DNA of 64,000 bases from the NCBI RefSeq assembly GCF_000714815.1, contig NZ_JMIH01000016.1, forward strand, positions 372,001 to 436,000. The letters are read 5' to 3'. The notes under the pieces were generated by a model. The model ran no database searches and was not told the origin of the DNA. It saw nothing but the letters and a program-made list of their open reading frames with translations. The translations under genes and the position numbers were made by a program. Positions 1 through 9,119 of this stretch are shown here, one piece after another. The number at the start of each line of letters is the position of its first letter. The stretch's first letter is position 1. The DNA is from Anditalea andensis (GTDB taxonomy: Bacteria; Bacteroidota; Bacteroidia; Cytophagales; Cyclobacteriaceae).

Positions 1-518
1 TTATTGTATAGGGCATCGGCTGTCCAACTGCTGAAAGTCCTCAATTTTTTCATAGGCTTTCCATCATTGCCCCTAAACCATACCTGTACATTTTGGTTGA
101 TATATTTCCTGTCATGCAGCCATCTGGATTCGTAAATATGATGGCCCAACGCACTACTGATCATATTGAACTCATCGGCATAAGGTCTATCGACCAGAAA
201 TTCGGTCATTACATAGCCCTTAGGGGTATCCTTTATGTGTTTTCTTAAAGTCCACCAGCGGTAATAATATATTTCTTCAAAATTTTTCTGCGGGCTTTCA
301 AACAAAGGGATGTTATTTTCCATCCATTCCCATGATTGTTCGTTGGAAATGGCCTGGACTTTATTTTCATCTTCCATATTGTTGAAATAGTCCACATGAT
401 GCTTGAAATCTACCTTTTTTAGCACCGCAGGCCCGATTTCGGTACTGCCGTTATCCATCTGGCAACTGGCCGTCACCAGCAATAAGAGCAGCATTAAGGG
501 CACGTTATGTTTATTCAT
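1..518 (-). CDS. MGH1-like (alpha/alpha)6 glycoside hydrolase, lipoprotein (3' end outside window)
   Basis: I translated this by hand from the ATG at 518-516. The open frame runs off the window edge, so only about 172 N-terminal residues are visible. The N-terminus is a lipoprotein signal with a hydrophobic run ending in VTASC, so the protein is probably membrane-anchored and exported. The block YYYRWWTLRKHI followed by GHHIYESRWLHD and a WTADALY segment resembles the (alpha/alpha)6 proteins annotated as mannosylglycerate-hydrolase (MGH1)-like glycoside hydrolases in Bacteroidota PULs. The catalytic residues lie beyond the edge, so substrate cannot be read. It is the last visible gene of the operon, 17 bp after the GH105 gene. 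In an RG-II setting a side-chain glycosidase role is possible, but that is inference. Confidence 0.7.
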   Translation of the reverse strand, partial: MNKHNVPLMLLLLLVTASCQMDNGSTEIGPAVLKKVDFKHHVDYFNNMEDENKVQAISNEQSWEWMENNIPLFESPQKNFEEIYYYRWWTLRKHIKDTPKGYVMTEFLVDRPYADEFNMISSALGHHIYESRWLHDRKYINQNVQVWFRGNDGKPMKKLRTFSSWTADALYN

Positions 519-535
519 AATCAATATTAACTTAA

Positions 536-1738
536 TTAATTCAGAGATCTTTCATGCTCTATGCTGGCCATAATGGCTGGAGCAGTAGCTTTGGGATCAT
601 TGTCTTTTATCGGTTCTGAAATATAGTATTCATAACTTCCATCTCGATTGCCACTTCCTCCGAGGCCGGCTACCACGCAGCCATCGGTTACCGTAACCGA
701 TCCATCTTCTTCCACTTTAAAAAACTGCTTAACCATTCCTTCATATCCTTTACGGGCAGTGGTTAGATATTCCTTGTCTAAATATCCCTTTCTTACCCCT
801 TTATATAAGAAATAAATGAACATCGCTGTCCCGGAAGATTCAAGGTAGTTACCCTCATGGTCACCCTTATCGGTAACCTGATACCACACACCTGTATCCT
901 CATCCTGGAATCTTCTGATCCCAGGAGCAAGTTTTTTGGCTATCTGGATCAATTCTTCCCTATCTGGATGATCTGATGGCAGATAATCAAGAACATCTAC
1001 TATGGCCATCCCATACCAACCTATACTTCTGCTCCAGAAATTGGAAGATAATCCTGTTTCATCATCAGCCCAGTCCTGCTCCCTGCTTTCATCCCAGCCG
1101 TGATAAAAAAGGTTTTTATCAGGATCATAGGCGTGTTTGGCCATCAAGGTGATCTGGTTTACCACATCGTCATAATAAGCCGGTTCATTGAATTCTTTGC
1201 CATATTGGGCTAAGAAGGGAGAAGCCATATAGATACCGTCCAGCCATTTCTGATGGGGGTATCTTAGCTTATGCCAATATCCGCCCTCCGATGTGCGCGG
1301 ATGGTTTTCCATTTGATGAAGAAGTGTATCCAAGGCCTTTCTAAACCTTTCATCTTCTGTTTTTCGGTACAAGGGGATCAATAATTTACCTGCATTGATA
1401 TTGTCAATATTATAGGATTTTTGATCGTAGGTATTGATGGTACCGTCCTCCTGAATGACGTTTTCACCAAAAGTCCTGACAAAATCATAATACTTTTCGT
1501 CTCCAGTATATTCCCACATATCCAACATGGACTTTCCTATTAGACCTTGGTGATAGCCCCATCGGGGGTCTTCAGACATTAATGGAGTGAATCTTTCTAT
1601 ATCTGATTCTGCAAGTCTAACTGACCATTTTTCTTCAGCTACTTGCTCTTTTTCAGTTTGGACATTTACATCACAACTGCTGGATGAAACCCCCAAACAT
1701 GCAATGGCACCGATAACTCCGTATTTAATATACTGCAT
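536..1738 (-). CDS. GH105 unsaturated rhamnogalacturonyl/galacturonyl hydrolase, lipoprotein
   Basis: GH105 enzymes remove the 4,5-unsaturated galacturonate that pectate and rhamnogalacturonan lyases leave at the non-reducing end. The (alpha/alpha)6 family pattern is clear: RWGYHQG near residue 60, an Asp in NIDNINAG (D112), WLDGIYMASPF with D167, and FWSRSIGWYGMA further on. D112 and D167 match the two conserved aspartates of YteR-type enzymes. An in-frame ATG lies further upstream at 1807, but I chose 1738 because it places a lipoprotein signal with a cysteine after GVSSSS at the N-terminus. About 400 residues is normal for the family. It follows GH95 after a 120-bp gap and would process products of the PL1 and PL10 lyases of this locus. 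Confidence 0.9.
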   Translation of the reverse strand: MQYIKYGVIGAIACLGVSSSSCDVNVQTEKEQVAEEKWSVRLAESDIERFTPLMSEDPRWGYHQGLIGKSMLDMWEYTGDEKYYDFVRTFGENVIQEDGTINTYDQKSYNIDNINAGKLLIPLYRKTEDERFRKALDTLLHQMENHPRTSEGGYWHKLRYPHQKWLDGIYMASPFLAQYGKEFNEPAYYDDVVNQITLMAKHAYDPDKNLFYHGWDESREQDWADDETGLSSNFWSRSIGWYGMAIVDVLDYLPSDHPDREELIQIAKKLAPGIRRFQDEDTGVWYQVTDKGDHEGNYLESSGTAMFIYFLYKGVRKGYLDKEYLTTARKGYEGMVKQFFKVEEDGSVTVTDGCVVAGLGGSGNRDGSYEYYISEPIKDNDPKATAPAIMASIEHERSLN

Positions 1739-1858
1739 AGCGCATTTATTTATGTCAAATAATGATCTAACGGATTCTGCTGTGCTGGTCTCTAAATACC
1801 AACCCATATTTCCGATAGAATATTCCTGTTAATTGTTAATCCTTCTAAAAACCAGTAT

Positions 1859-4324
1859 TTATCTTTTTGTGAAAGTGTAAGTCCTACCAGCTTCTGTAGC
1901 CACATCAAATTCATGAAATCGTGGAAGCTCCAGTTTATGTAAATTCGCTTCAGGAGAGATAATCGGGTCTTTCACTTTATTTATCGGGAAAAGATGATTC
2001 GGGTTTTCTCCTCTTGCCCTGTTCATCTGTATGCTTCTTTCGGCTCTCAGTCTATTCTCTGATCTCAATCTTAAGTTGCCTCCAATTTTTGATTTGATCA
2101 CAAGTTTTTCTATTTCATTATTTTTCCAAGTCAGCTCTACAATTTCAAAAGCACCTCTGGCAACCAGACCTTTTATGGAGCCCTCTTTCCATACTGAAGG
2201 TAAGGCAGGAAGGATATGTACAGCACCATCATGACTTTGCATCAGCATTTCAGCTATTCCGGCGGTACAGCCAAAGTTTCCATCTATTTGGAAAGGTGGG
2301 TGTGCATCTAATAAATTCGGATATGTCCCCCCACCTCTTTTATCTGGCGTCACCAGTGTCAACTGATCCGTCAGCAACTTATAGGCATGATCTCCGTCAA
2401 GGAATCTGGCCCAAAGATTTACCTTCCATCCCATAGACCAGCCTGTAGAAGGATCTCCCCTGAAAATTAAAGAAGTCCTTGCTGCATCGAAAAGCTCGGG
2501 AGTCCTAAAAGGCGATATCTGGTTACTGGGAGCTACTCCATAAAGATGGGAAACATGGCGATGCTGATCTTTTGGATCATCCCAATCATGCATCCACTCC
2601 TGCAGCTGACCGTGTCTTCCCACCTGCATCGGTACCAACCTTTCACGAGTAGCGGCCAGCTCTTCTGCAAATCCCTTATCCTCACCCAATATATCAGTGG
2701 CGCGTATCAAATTTGAAAAAAGGTCAAATACCAATTGGTTATCAATAGTCACACCAGCTGCTGTAGTGGCTTTACCGTCACTACCCGCATGGGTGTTTTC
2801 GGGAGAATTTGAAGGAGATACCACTAGCCATTGGTTCTCTGGCTCTTCGATCATGAAAGAAAGAAAAAACTCTGCTGCACTTTTCATCACGGGAAATGCT
2901 TCTCTTAAAAACTCCTCATCGCCTGTATAAAGATACCTTTCCCATAGATGCTGACAAAGCCATGCTCCGGCAGACGGCCACATTCCTGATGGGGCTTTAT
3001 CTACCGGACCGGTAATTCTCCAGATGTCAGTATTGTGATGCAATACCCAACCCTTAGCACCATACATTAAGTCTGCAGTTTCTTTTCCGGATTCACTCAC
3101 TTCCCTTACTAAATGAAGAAAAGGCTCATGCATTTCCGAAAGATTGGTAACCTCAGCCGGCCAATAGTTCATCTCAGCATTAATATTCACAGTATATTTA
3201 CTGTCCCATGGCGGGTAAAGCCTGTCATTCCATATCCCCTGAAGATTAGCAGGCTGCCCCCCAGGTTGAGAACTGGATATCAAAAGATATCTGCCAAACT
3301 GAAAGTAAAGGGCTGCCAGATGAGGGTCAAAAGAACCTGCGAAATTTCTTACCCTTTGTTCAGTAGGTAAGGTAACAGCCTCATTAGACCCCAGATCTAG
3401 AGAAACCCTATTCATAAACTGTTGGTAATATTCTACATGGGCATTTTTTATATCGGAAAAATCTTTATCTAATGCCTGATTAAGAAAATCATTGCTTTTT
3501 TCTATTTCATTTTCTGTCAGCTCCCTATAGTTCTTAAAGTTTGTGGCGATCGATATGTATACTAATACCTCGTCTGCATCTTTTACATTTATAATCCCGT
3601 CTTTAGCCTCAGATCGCCCACCAGTGGTTTTAGTCTTTACCCTGCCAGCAAATTTAACCCTTCCGCGCTGGCCTTCATGGGAACCTGATTCTCCCAGCAA
3701 AATTATCTGATCTTCTTCCGTATAGGGATCTGCTACATCATGCGGACTGTTCATCTGAATGTTACAAGTAAGCATACCAGGCTGATCAGTGGTCAATCTG
3801 ACCACTATAACCTGATCCTCAAAAGAGGAAAGCATTTCCCTTTTATAGGTCACTCCATCTACAGCATAGCTGACTGAAGCAGTTGCATTTTCTATGTCTA
3901 GCTCTCTGTAGTATTTCTCATAATTACTATGACCTGGAAAGGAGATAAACACATCGCCAAATGTCTGATAAGGCATGCCGTGATTGGTTTTGGACATGAT
4001 TTTTTCCGTGGCCATTGTTTGGGCTTCCAGATATTTACCTTCAAAAATCAACTCCCTGACTTTTTCTACCGCATCTTTGGCATCATGGGCATTATTGTTA
4101 GGCGAACCTGCCCAAAGTGTTTCTTCATTTAATTGAAGCCTCTCCATAGCTGGAGAGCCAAATACCATAGCCCCTAACCTACCATTTCCCAATGGAAGGG
4201 CTTCATTCCAAATGGCGGCAGGCCGATCATACCATAGGCGAAGATGCTTGTCAAAATCTTGCGCAAATAGCATTGATGCAGTTATGAAAAATAGGAGGAA
4301 GGTAGTTATCGTAATCTTATTCAT
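1859..4324 (-). CDS. GH95 alpha-L-fucosidase / alpha-L-galactosidase
   Basis: The N-terminal segment after the signal peptide (cleavage near FAQD) reads [24 protein letters not shown], with [11 protein letters not shown] following; this is the signature of GH95. The (alpha/alpha)6 catalytic part carries the family block [10 protein letters not shown] near residue 500 and [17 protein letters not shown] near residue 625, then a [13 protein letters not shown] stretch. At 821 residues it is full length. GH95 members are inverting exo-enzymes acting on alpha-L-fucose or the closely related alpha-L-galactose. The latter is a terminal sugar of RG-II chain A, and an RG-II GH95 galactosidase is known from Bacteroides. 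Which sugar this copy prefers cannot be read from sequence. It starts 3 bp after the esterase stop codon, so the two are co-transcribed. Confidence 0.92.
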   Translation of the reverse strand: MNKITITTFLLFFITASMLFAQDFDKHLRLWYDRPAAIWNEALPLGNGRLGAMVFGSPAMERLQLNEETLWAGSPNNNAHDAKDAVEKVRELIFEGKYLEAQTMATEKIMSKTNHGMPYQTFGDVFISFPGHSNYEKYYRELDIENATASVSYAVDGVTYKREMLSSFEDQVIVVRLTTDQPGMLTCNIQMNSPHDVADPYTEEDQIILLGESGSHEGQRGRVKFAGRVKTKTTGGRSEAKDGIINVKDADEVLVYISIATNFKNYRELTENEIEKSNDFLNQALDKDFSDIKNAHVEYYQQFMNRVSLDLGSNEAVTLPTEQRVRNFAGSFDPHLAALYFQFGRYLLISSSQPGGQPANLQGIWNDRLYPPWDSKYTVNINAEMNYWPAEVTNLSEMHEPFLHLVREVSESGKETADLMYGAKGWVLHHNTDIWRITGPVDKAPSGMWPSAGAWLCQHLWERYLYTGDEEFLREAFPVMKSAAEFFLSFMIEEPENQWLVVSPSNSPENTHAGSDGKATTAAGVTIDNQLVFDLFSNLIRATDILGEDKGFAEELAATRERLVPMQVGRHGQLQEWMHDWDDPKDQHRHVSHLYGVAPSNQISPFRTPELFDAARTSLIFRGDPSTGWSMGWKVNLWARFLDGDHAYKLLTDQLTLVTPDKRGGGTYPNLLDAHPPFQIDGNFGCTAGIAEMLMQSHDGAVHILPALPSVWKEGSIKGLVARGAFEIVELTWKNNEIEKLVIKSKIGGNLRLRSENRLRAERSIQMNRARGENPNHLFPINKVKDPIISPEANLHKLELPRFHEFDVATEAGRTYTFTKR

Positions 4325-4327
4325 ATT

Positions 4328-5782
4328 TTAGTTTTTTTCTGTTTTAAAAGCGGCAAGCATCATGTTGAGTGCATCCAAACCTTTGATGGCATGTGAAGGC
4401 AGGTTTTCTCCATTGGGTCCAAATACCTTCATAAGACTTTCGTCTTCTATTACCAGCCCTGATTCCTTGAGCTCTCCGTTATTACCTTTCACTGGTCCCA
4501 TCTCCAGACCTAAATGGCTGGCCATAAAAGAATACATACCCAATCTTTTGGATAGGCCGTAATCATGGCCTTCTTCTTCAAAATGCTCATGCTCCAGAGC
4601 AGCTTCTTTTCCATAAAAGGCATATATATTTTGAATAAAAGGCTTTTCAAGTTCTGGAAACGTGTGGGTCCAATCTTTCCCATCGGAAATTACAAGCTGT
4701 GGCCGAGGGGCTGCCATAGCAGATATTTCTGCATTATTGGTTCCGGTGCCACATAAATGGATTCCCTTTCCGCTCTCACAGGGACAGCCTCCGGCAAAAT
4801 GGGAAGATACCATCACTACGGGTGCTGATACTTTTATCCTTTCATCCAAAGCTGTTAAAAGAATGGTCTGTGATCCACCCCCTGATCCTCCTGTGATACC
4901 TATGCGCTCAGGATCAGTATCAGATAATGAAACCAAATAATCCAGAATTTTAATACCATTTAATGTCTGAATGGTATGAGCTATACTCTTGCGGTGGTCT
5001 TCTGCATCAAACTGAAGCAAGGACTCTCCCCAGGCAAACAAATCATAGCTGGCTACTACAGCTCCCATTTTTGCCAACATGGCATTACGGGACTGCTGAT
5101 CATTCCCATACCTTCCCTTTCCAAAATGTCCGTTGGGGGATAAGATTATGGGAAGTTTTTCTTTCACTTTTAAAGGCCGATAGATAGAGCCGGTAGTGAA
5201 AAGACCCGGCAATACTTCCAAAGCAAAATTCTGAACTTTATACCCATCATATTCACGATAAGAGGTCAAGAGTGGAGCCTTTGGCTCAAAACCGAGTATT
5301 GAATCCAATTCAAGTTGATCCAACATACAGCTTTTCAGATCACCCTTTCTCTTTTTCCAATCATCCAAATTATGATACAATGCAGAAAGGTAATTTAGGT
5401 GCTGCTCTCCTTCTTCAACAGACTTACGGGGATAGTCCAGTTTTCTGATAGCATATACTTTATCTGACTCTTTATAAAATGTCAAATCAAACGGGGCTAA
5501 TATCTGGGCAAGTGATTTTTCGGGACTGTCATATCCTATGCGCCAATCCGCATAATCAAGTTCCTTCCCCTCTATCAAACCTTTTTCATCTAGCACTTTT
5601 ATTTTATAGATTTGCTCAATATTGGTAATAGTTTCAGAAATAAGTTTTCTATAAGCATTGTCCGAATCCTGGGCTAATACTGAGGGTCTTGGAAGCAATA
5701 ATAGAATGATGATAAACTTTACAAGTTTAACTGTAATGGATACTTTTAAGAAAGGCTTGACATCAATCTGATCCATGTACAT
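4328..5782 (-). CDS. exported alpha/beta-hydrolase (acetyl-xylan-esterase-like) with STN/DUF4974-like N-terminal domain
   Basis: The C-terminal two thirds is an alpha/beta-hydrolase with the nucleophile elbow GITGGSGGG and a distal EEGHDYG histidine. Family resemblance is to acetyl xylan esterase/dienelactone-hydrolase-type carbohydrate esterases. Before it, just after the signal sequence (LLLLPRPSVLAQ), about 65 residues (IEQIYKIKVLD to YAIRK) look like the small beta-alpha-beta fold of STN/DUF4974 domains found in TonB receptors and FecR proteins. That is unusual for an esterase. The open frame begins at 5815, but the tandem methionines at 5782 and 5776 give less overlap with the upstream kinase gene, whose stop is at 5763; I chose 5782. 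Likely role: removing acetyl groups from pectic side chains before exo-hydrolases act. Confidence 0.75.
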   Translation of the reverse strand: MYMDQIDVKPFLKVSITVKLVKFIIILLLLPRPSVLAQDSDNAYRKLISETITNIEQIYKIKVLDEKGLIEGKELDYADWRIGYDSPEKSLAQILAPFDLTFYKESDKVYAIRKLDYPRKSVEEGEQHLNYLSALYHNLDDWKKRKGDLKSCMLDQLELDSILGFEPKAPLLTSYREYDGYKVQNFALEVLPGLFTTGSIYRPLKVKEKLPIILSPNGHFGKGRYGNDQQSRNAMLAKMGAVVASYDLFAWGESLLQFDAEDHRKSIAHTIQTLNGIKILDYLVSLSDTDPERIGITGGSGGGSQTILLTALDERIKVSAPVVMVSSHFAGGCPCESGKGIHLCGTGTNNAEISAMAAPRPQLVISDGKDWTHTFPELEKPFIQNIYAFYGKEAALEHEHFEEEGHDYGLSKRLGMYSFMASHLGLEMGPVKGNNGELKESGLVIEDESLMKVFGPNGENLPSHAIKGLDALNMMLAAFKTEKN

Positions 5783-6938
5783 TCTGTTGAGTGGTCCAAT
5801 AGCTTTTGATTTCATCGGGCCAAGTGTAACTTCCAGGTTTAAAAGTCAAATATAAGCTTCTATTATTGGTACTCATCCTGACCACTCCTGCTCTGAATTC
5901 CTGGACAGGTAAAAAATTTTCCAAATTGGCTTCTTGGATGATTGCATAAGCGGTGGCACCCCCCGATATAAAAAGTTCTTGGACCTTTGTCTTCTCCAGA
6001 ATTTTTTTAACTACTATAGCCACTCTCTTTTTTAATACCGCCGCACTGTTGGGAAAATCAATCATTTTCGGACCCAGCGTTAGGATCACCTTTCCTTCTT
6101 TTTCTAGCTTTGACCTGATCTCCGAAGCCCACATTAACAAGTCCTTTTCTGCTATATTTTCCCTTTTGAGTTCTTCAGGCATTTCTACTTTCACGATCCC
6201 GTTAGCGCATGCCTCTTCTACAAATTTATTGCTATTGGCATGAAAGCTTCCGGCAATCAACAATGCCGGAGCTAATAGACCAGGACTATGTTCATGGGAG
6301 GAATTTACATTTGGATATTGCCTTTTGATAAAAACTTCAAAGAAAGCTGCACTTCCTGCTGGCAACACACTTCCATCTATTTTAGTAACCCAATGCTCCA
6401 TATCTGAAAAAGACTCCGCATCGGGGATATTGTAGCCCTCATTCAGCTGATCTTTAATATTCTGGCCACAAAATATAGGATGACCTTTCAATTTCACTAA
6501 ATCCTTTACATCAGATGACATAGCAGGGAATTCAGGATCATCTTTGAATCCTGATAAATGCAAAGGAATACCTTCAACAAAGTATTCCCCGTTTCTGATA
6601 TGTCTTCCAGTGTGAGGATTTATGGGCAGTAATAATATCTTTTTTTTTGAGAAGCTATTCGCTATAGCTTCAAGTTCAGCCGCCACATGACCTCTCAAAA
6701 CAGAATCAGTTTTTTTAAAGACTTCAGAAAACCCTAGATTTCGGAGGTCCCTAGCTAGTTTTAAATTAATATGTACAGCACTATCCCTGTCTTTGGATCG
6801 AGTATCAGTAGCGATGACCAAAATACCTTTATCAATAGTATGAGGGGATAAAGAAAAAGAAACAGGTATGCCCAACCTTAGGCATACACCTGCTATTTCT
6901 GCAGCCCCTGTAATATCATCAGCAATTACTGCTATCAT
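5763..6938 (-). CDS. dtnK: four-carbon acid sugar kinase family protein (DUF1537; D-threonate/erythronate kinase-like)
   Basis: The N-terminus IAVIADDITGAAEIAG, the TDTRS block and FKKTDSVLRGHV are hallmarks of the DUF1537 (four-carbon acid sugar kinase) family, and ISGGATAYAI is the C-terminal nucleotide-binding signature. At 391 residues it is slightly shorter than the usual 410-430. Characterised members phosphorylate O4 of D-threonate, L-threonate or D-erythronate, and the product is then oxidised and decarboxylated by a PdxA2-type enzyme to DHAP. The protein is cytoplasmic, with no signal peptide. Its ATG overlaps the stop of the pdxA2-like gene by four bases (ATGA), so translation is coupled. 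Substrate is inferred: D-threonate fits the DHA-catabolism hypothesis. The symbol reflects family, not proven specificity. Confidence 0.85.
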   Translation of the reverse strand: MIAVIADDITGAAEIAGVCLRLGIPVSFSLSPHTIDKGILVIATDTRSKDRDSAVHINLKLARDLRNLGFSEVFKKTDSVLRGHVAAELEAIANSFSKKKILLLPINPHTGRHIRNGEYFVEGIPLHLSGFKDDPEFPAMSSDVKDLVKLKGHPIFCGQNIKDQLNEGYNIPDAESFSDMEHWVTKIDGSVLPAGSAAFFEVFIKRQYPNVNSSHEHSPGLLAPALLIAGSFHANSNKFVEEACANGIVKVEMPEELKRENIAEKDLLMWASEIRSKLEKEGKVILTLGPKMIDFPNSAAVLKKRVAIVVKKILEKTKVQELFISGGATAYAIIQEANLENFLPVQEFRAGVVRMSTNNRSLYLTFKPGSYTWPDEIKSYWTTQQNVHGSD

Positions 6939-7966
6939 TTTTTCCTATTAAGGGCCATAGGAATGGCATATTCCACTGCCAAGTTCAATGCATCTTCAGA
7001 AGCTATACCTTTCCCTGCAATTTCAAAGGCGGTGCCGTGGTCCACGGATGTTCGTATAATCGGTAGTCCCAGCGTAATATTTACTCCCTTCACGCTTTCC
7101 ATGGTATTGGTTTCATTGTTCCATTTGAAACCGATCATCTTGAATGGAATATGGCCCTGATCATGATACATGGCCACACAACCGTCATAATATCCCTGTA
7201 CCGCTTTGGCAAACATGGTATCCGGCGGAATGGGACCTTCTACATAATATCCTTCAGCTACTGACTCTTTCACGGCAGGTAAAATTTCCTCGTCATCTTC
7301 AGTTCCAAAAAGTCCTCCATCACCGGCATGTGGATTCAGTCCGGCCACACCTATTTTAGGTTTTTCAATCCCAAACTGAATACAGGCATTATGCAACAGT
7401 TTGATCACATCCTTTACCCGATTTTTTTTGATCAAGTCACAGGCTTCCCGCAGAGCTACGTGGGTAGTTGCATGAATGACTCTTAAATTTTTTTCTACCA
7501 GCAACATCGCGAACTTATCAGTTCCGGTGAATTCAGCATAGATCTCGGTATGGCCGGAATAATGGTGACCCGCCATATTAATAGATTCCTTATTGATCGG
7601 TGCTGTCACCGTGGCATCTACTTCTTCGGCCAGTGCCAGCTCGATGGCTTTCTTCACTGCCTCAAATGCCGCGTTTCCTGCCATGATAGATACCTTCCCA
7701 TACTCAAGCTCATCCAGATTTACATTCTTCAGGTCAAAAACATCCATAGTTCCGTTTTGAAACTTAGCATCTTTAACAGCTGAAATAGGGTTGATGCTTA
7801 TGTTTTTCTGAAGTTTTTCTTCCATTAAAGCTATGGTACCGGCATCACCTACCACTAAGGGGCGGCATTTCTCATAAAGGCCAGCATCGGCAAAACTCTT
7901 AAGTATTATTTCTGGACCGATCCCAGCTGGATCACCCATTGTTATGGCTATGATAGGTAGTTTCAT
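6935..7966 (-). CDS. pdxA2: PdxA2-family 4-phospho-four-carbon-acid dehydrogenase (4-hydroxythreonine-4-phosphate dehydrogenase family)
   Basis: ITMGDPAGIGPEI at the N-terminus, GHHYSGHTEIYAEF, NPHAGDGG and AMYHDQGHIPFK near the C-terminus are PdxA motifs; the histidines are the divalent-metal ligands. At 343 residues it is a typical length. PdxA itself works in vitamin B6 synthesis, but copies beside a DUF1537 kinase (PdxA2) oxidise the C3 hydroxyl of D-threonate- or erythronate-4-phosphate. The resulting beta-keto acid loses CO2 to give dihydroxyacetone phosphate. The overlap with the kinase start and the 7-bp gap to the Fe-ADH make a B6 role unlikely here. NAD is the expected cofactor. The genomic pairing supports the PdxA2 call more than any residue I can point to. 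Confidence 0.85.
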   Translation of the reverse strand: MKLPIIAITMGDPAGIGPEIILKSFADAGLYEKCRPLVVGDAGTIALMEEKLQKNISINPISAVKDAKFQNGTMDVFDLKNVNLDELEYGKVSIMAGNAAFEAVKKAIELALAEEVDATVTAPINKESINMAGHHYSGHTEIYAEFTGTDKFAMLLVEKNLRVIHATTHVALREACDLIKKNRVKDVIKLLHNACIQFGIEKPKIGVAGLNPHAGDGGLFGTEDDEEILPAVKESVAEGYYVEGPIPPDTMFAKAVQGYYDGCVAMYHDQGHIPFKMIGFKWNNETNTMESVKGVNITLGLPIIRTSVDHGTAFEIAGKGIASEDALNLAVEYAIPMALNRKK

Positions 7967-7973
7967 ATCTGTA

Positions 7974-9119
7974 TTAAAATAGTTTATTATAAATATTTAC
8001 GGCATCCTCAAATACCAGATCCCTAGGATTGTTTTTCAATAGTCTGGTGATTTTCATCGCTAAACCAGCCAATTCATCCACGTCCTCCCGCTGTACTCCT
8101 AATTCTGTCAAGTTATTTGGGATCGCACATTCCCTGACTAGTTCTTTTATCTTTTCCACACCCATTTTTGCTGTTTCTTCCAGTGAATCATATTTTTTTA
8201 CACCTAAAGCAATGGCAATTTGTGCATGTTTTTCTATATCAGCTTCCATATTGTAATCCATCACTTCCGGCAAAAGTACAGCATTGGCCAAGCCATGCGG
8301 CACATGATATTTTCCTCCTAGGGGGTATGATAATGCATGGACTGCGGCAGTATTGATAGGGCCTAGACATAAGCCTCCATACATACTACCTAATGCTACA
8401 GCAGATCTTACCTCCTGGTCTTGTCCATTTTGGTAGGCTTTTAGCAGGTTTTGCCCTATCAATTCTATTCCTTTAAGGGCATAACTGTCGATAAGTGGAT
8501 GGCTGAATTTATTCGTATAAGCTTCGATACAATGCGATAAAGCGTCTACCCCGGTTTCTGCTGTAATCTTGGCAGGCAGCCCAAGTGTCAGCAATGGATC
8601 TACATAGGCAGCATTCGGCACCAGATACCTACTGATAACTCCTTTTTTCTCCAGCGTTTTTTCATCCAAAAAAATGGCGTTGGGAGAAACTTCGCTCCCC
8701 GTTCCAGATGTGGAGGGCAAACAGGTCAAATGAGTTTTTCTTTCCAGCAGGTTGTGAAGACCTATAACTTCATCTAAAGATTGGGTATTATCTTTCATGG
8801 CTGCCAGCAGTTTGGCTAAATCCAGTACGCTCCCTCCTCCGATGCCCACAATACTGTCAGCACCAAAATCCCTGACCTTATCCAGATAAGAGAAATACAT
8901 ATCGAATGAAGGTTCACCTGCTTCATATATCTCCACCGCAACCTCTTTACCACTTTGCTTCAATTCCTCTACAATGGGATCTAAAATATCCAACAAAGGA
9001 GAAATGGTCAGTATGTATACACGTATTTTATCAGAATCAATATAGTCAGTCTTAAACTGCTGCAGTGCGTGTACTCCAAAAACTAACTTCTCAGGCTGAT
9101 ATAAGGTAATGGCTTTCAT
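7974..9119 (-). CDS. iron-containing (group III) alcohol dehydrogenase
   Basis: The NAD-binding loop GIGGGSVLDLAKLLAA, the STSGTGSEVSPNAI segment and the metal-ligand stretch DALSHCIEAYTNKFSHP followed by HALSYPLGGKYHVPHGLANAVLLP define a group III Fe-dependent alcohol dehydrogenase. At 381 residues it is full length and cytoplasmic. Relatives include lactaldehyde reductase, 1,3-propanediol dehydrogenase and succinic semialdehyde reductase. Its ATG overlaps the symporter stop (ATGA), and it precedes the PdxA2 and four-carbon kinase genes. The simplest role is reduction of an aldehyde made by the upstream aldolase into the acid substrate of the kinase. For DHA as input this would be a tetruronate reduced to D-threonate. 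A FucO-like lactaldehyde reductase role is the main alternative. Confidence 0.85.
   Translation of the reverse strand: MKAITLYQPEKLVFGVHALQQFKTDYIDSDKIRVYILTISPLLDILDPIVEELKQSGKEVAVEIYEAGEPSFDMYFSYLDKVRDFGADSIVGIGGGSVLDLAKLLAAMKDNTQSLDEVIGLHNLLERKTHLTCLPSTSGTGSEVSPNAIFLDEKTLEKKGVISRYLVPNAAYVDPLLTLGLPAKITAETGVDALSHCIEAYTNKFSHPLIDSYALKGIELIGQNLLKAYQNGQDQEVRSAVALGSMYGGLCLGPINTAAVHALSYPLGGKYHVPHGLANAVLLPEVMDYNMEADIEKHAQIAIALGVKKYDSLEETAKMGVEKIKELVRECAIPNNLTELGVQREDVDELAGLAMKITRLLKNNPRDLVFEDAVNIYNKLF

Noticed and set aside
6935-7966. Assignment of pdxA to vitamin B6 biosynthesis
   Set aside because: Overlap with a four-carbon acid kinase gene and position in a catabolic cassette favour the PdxA2 role.
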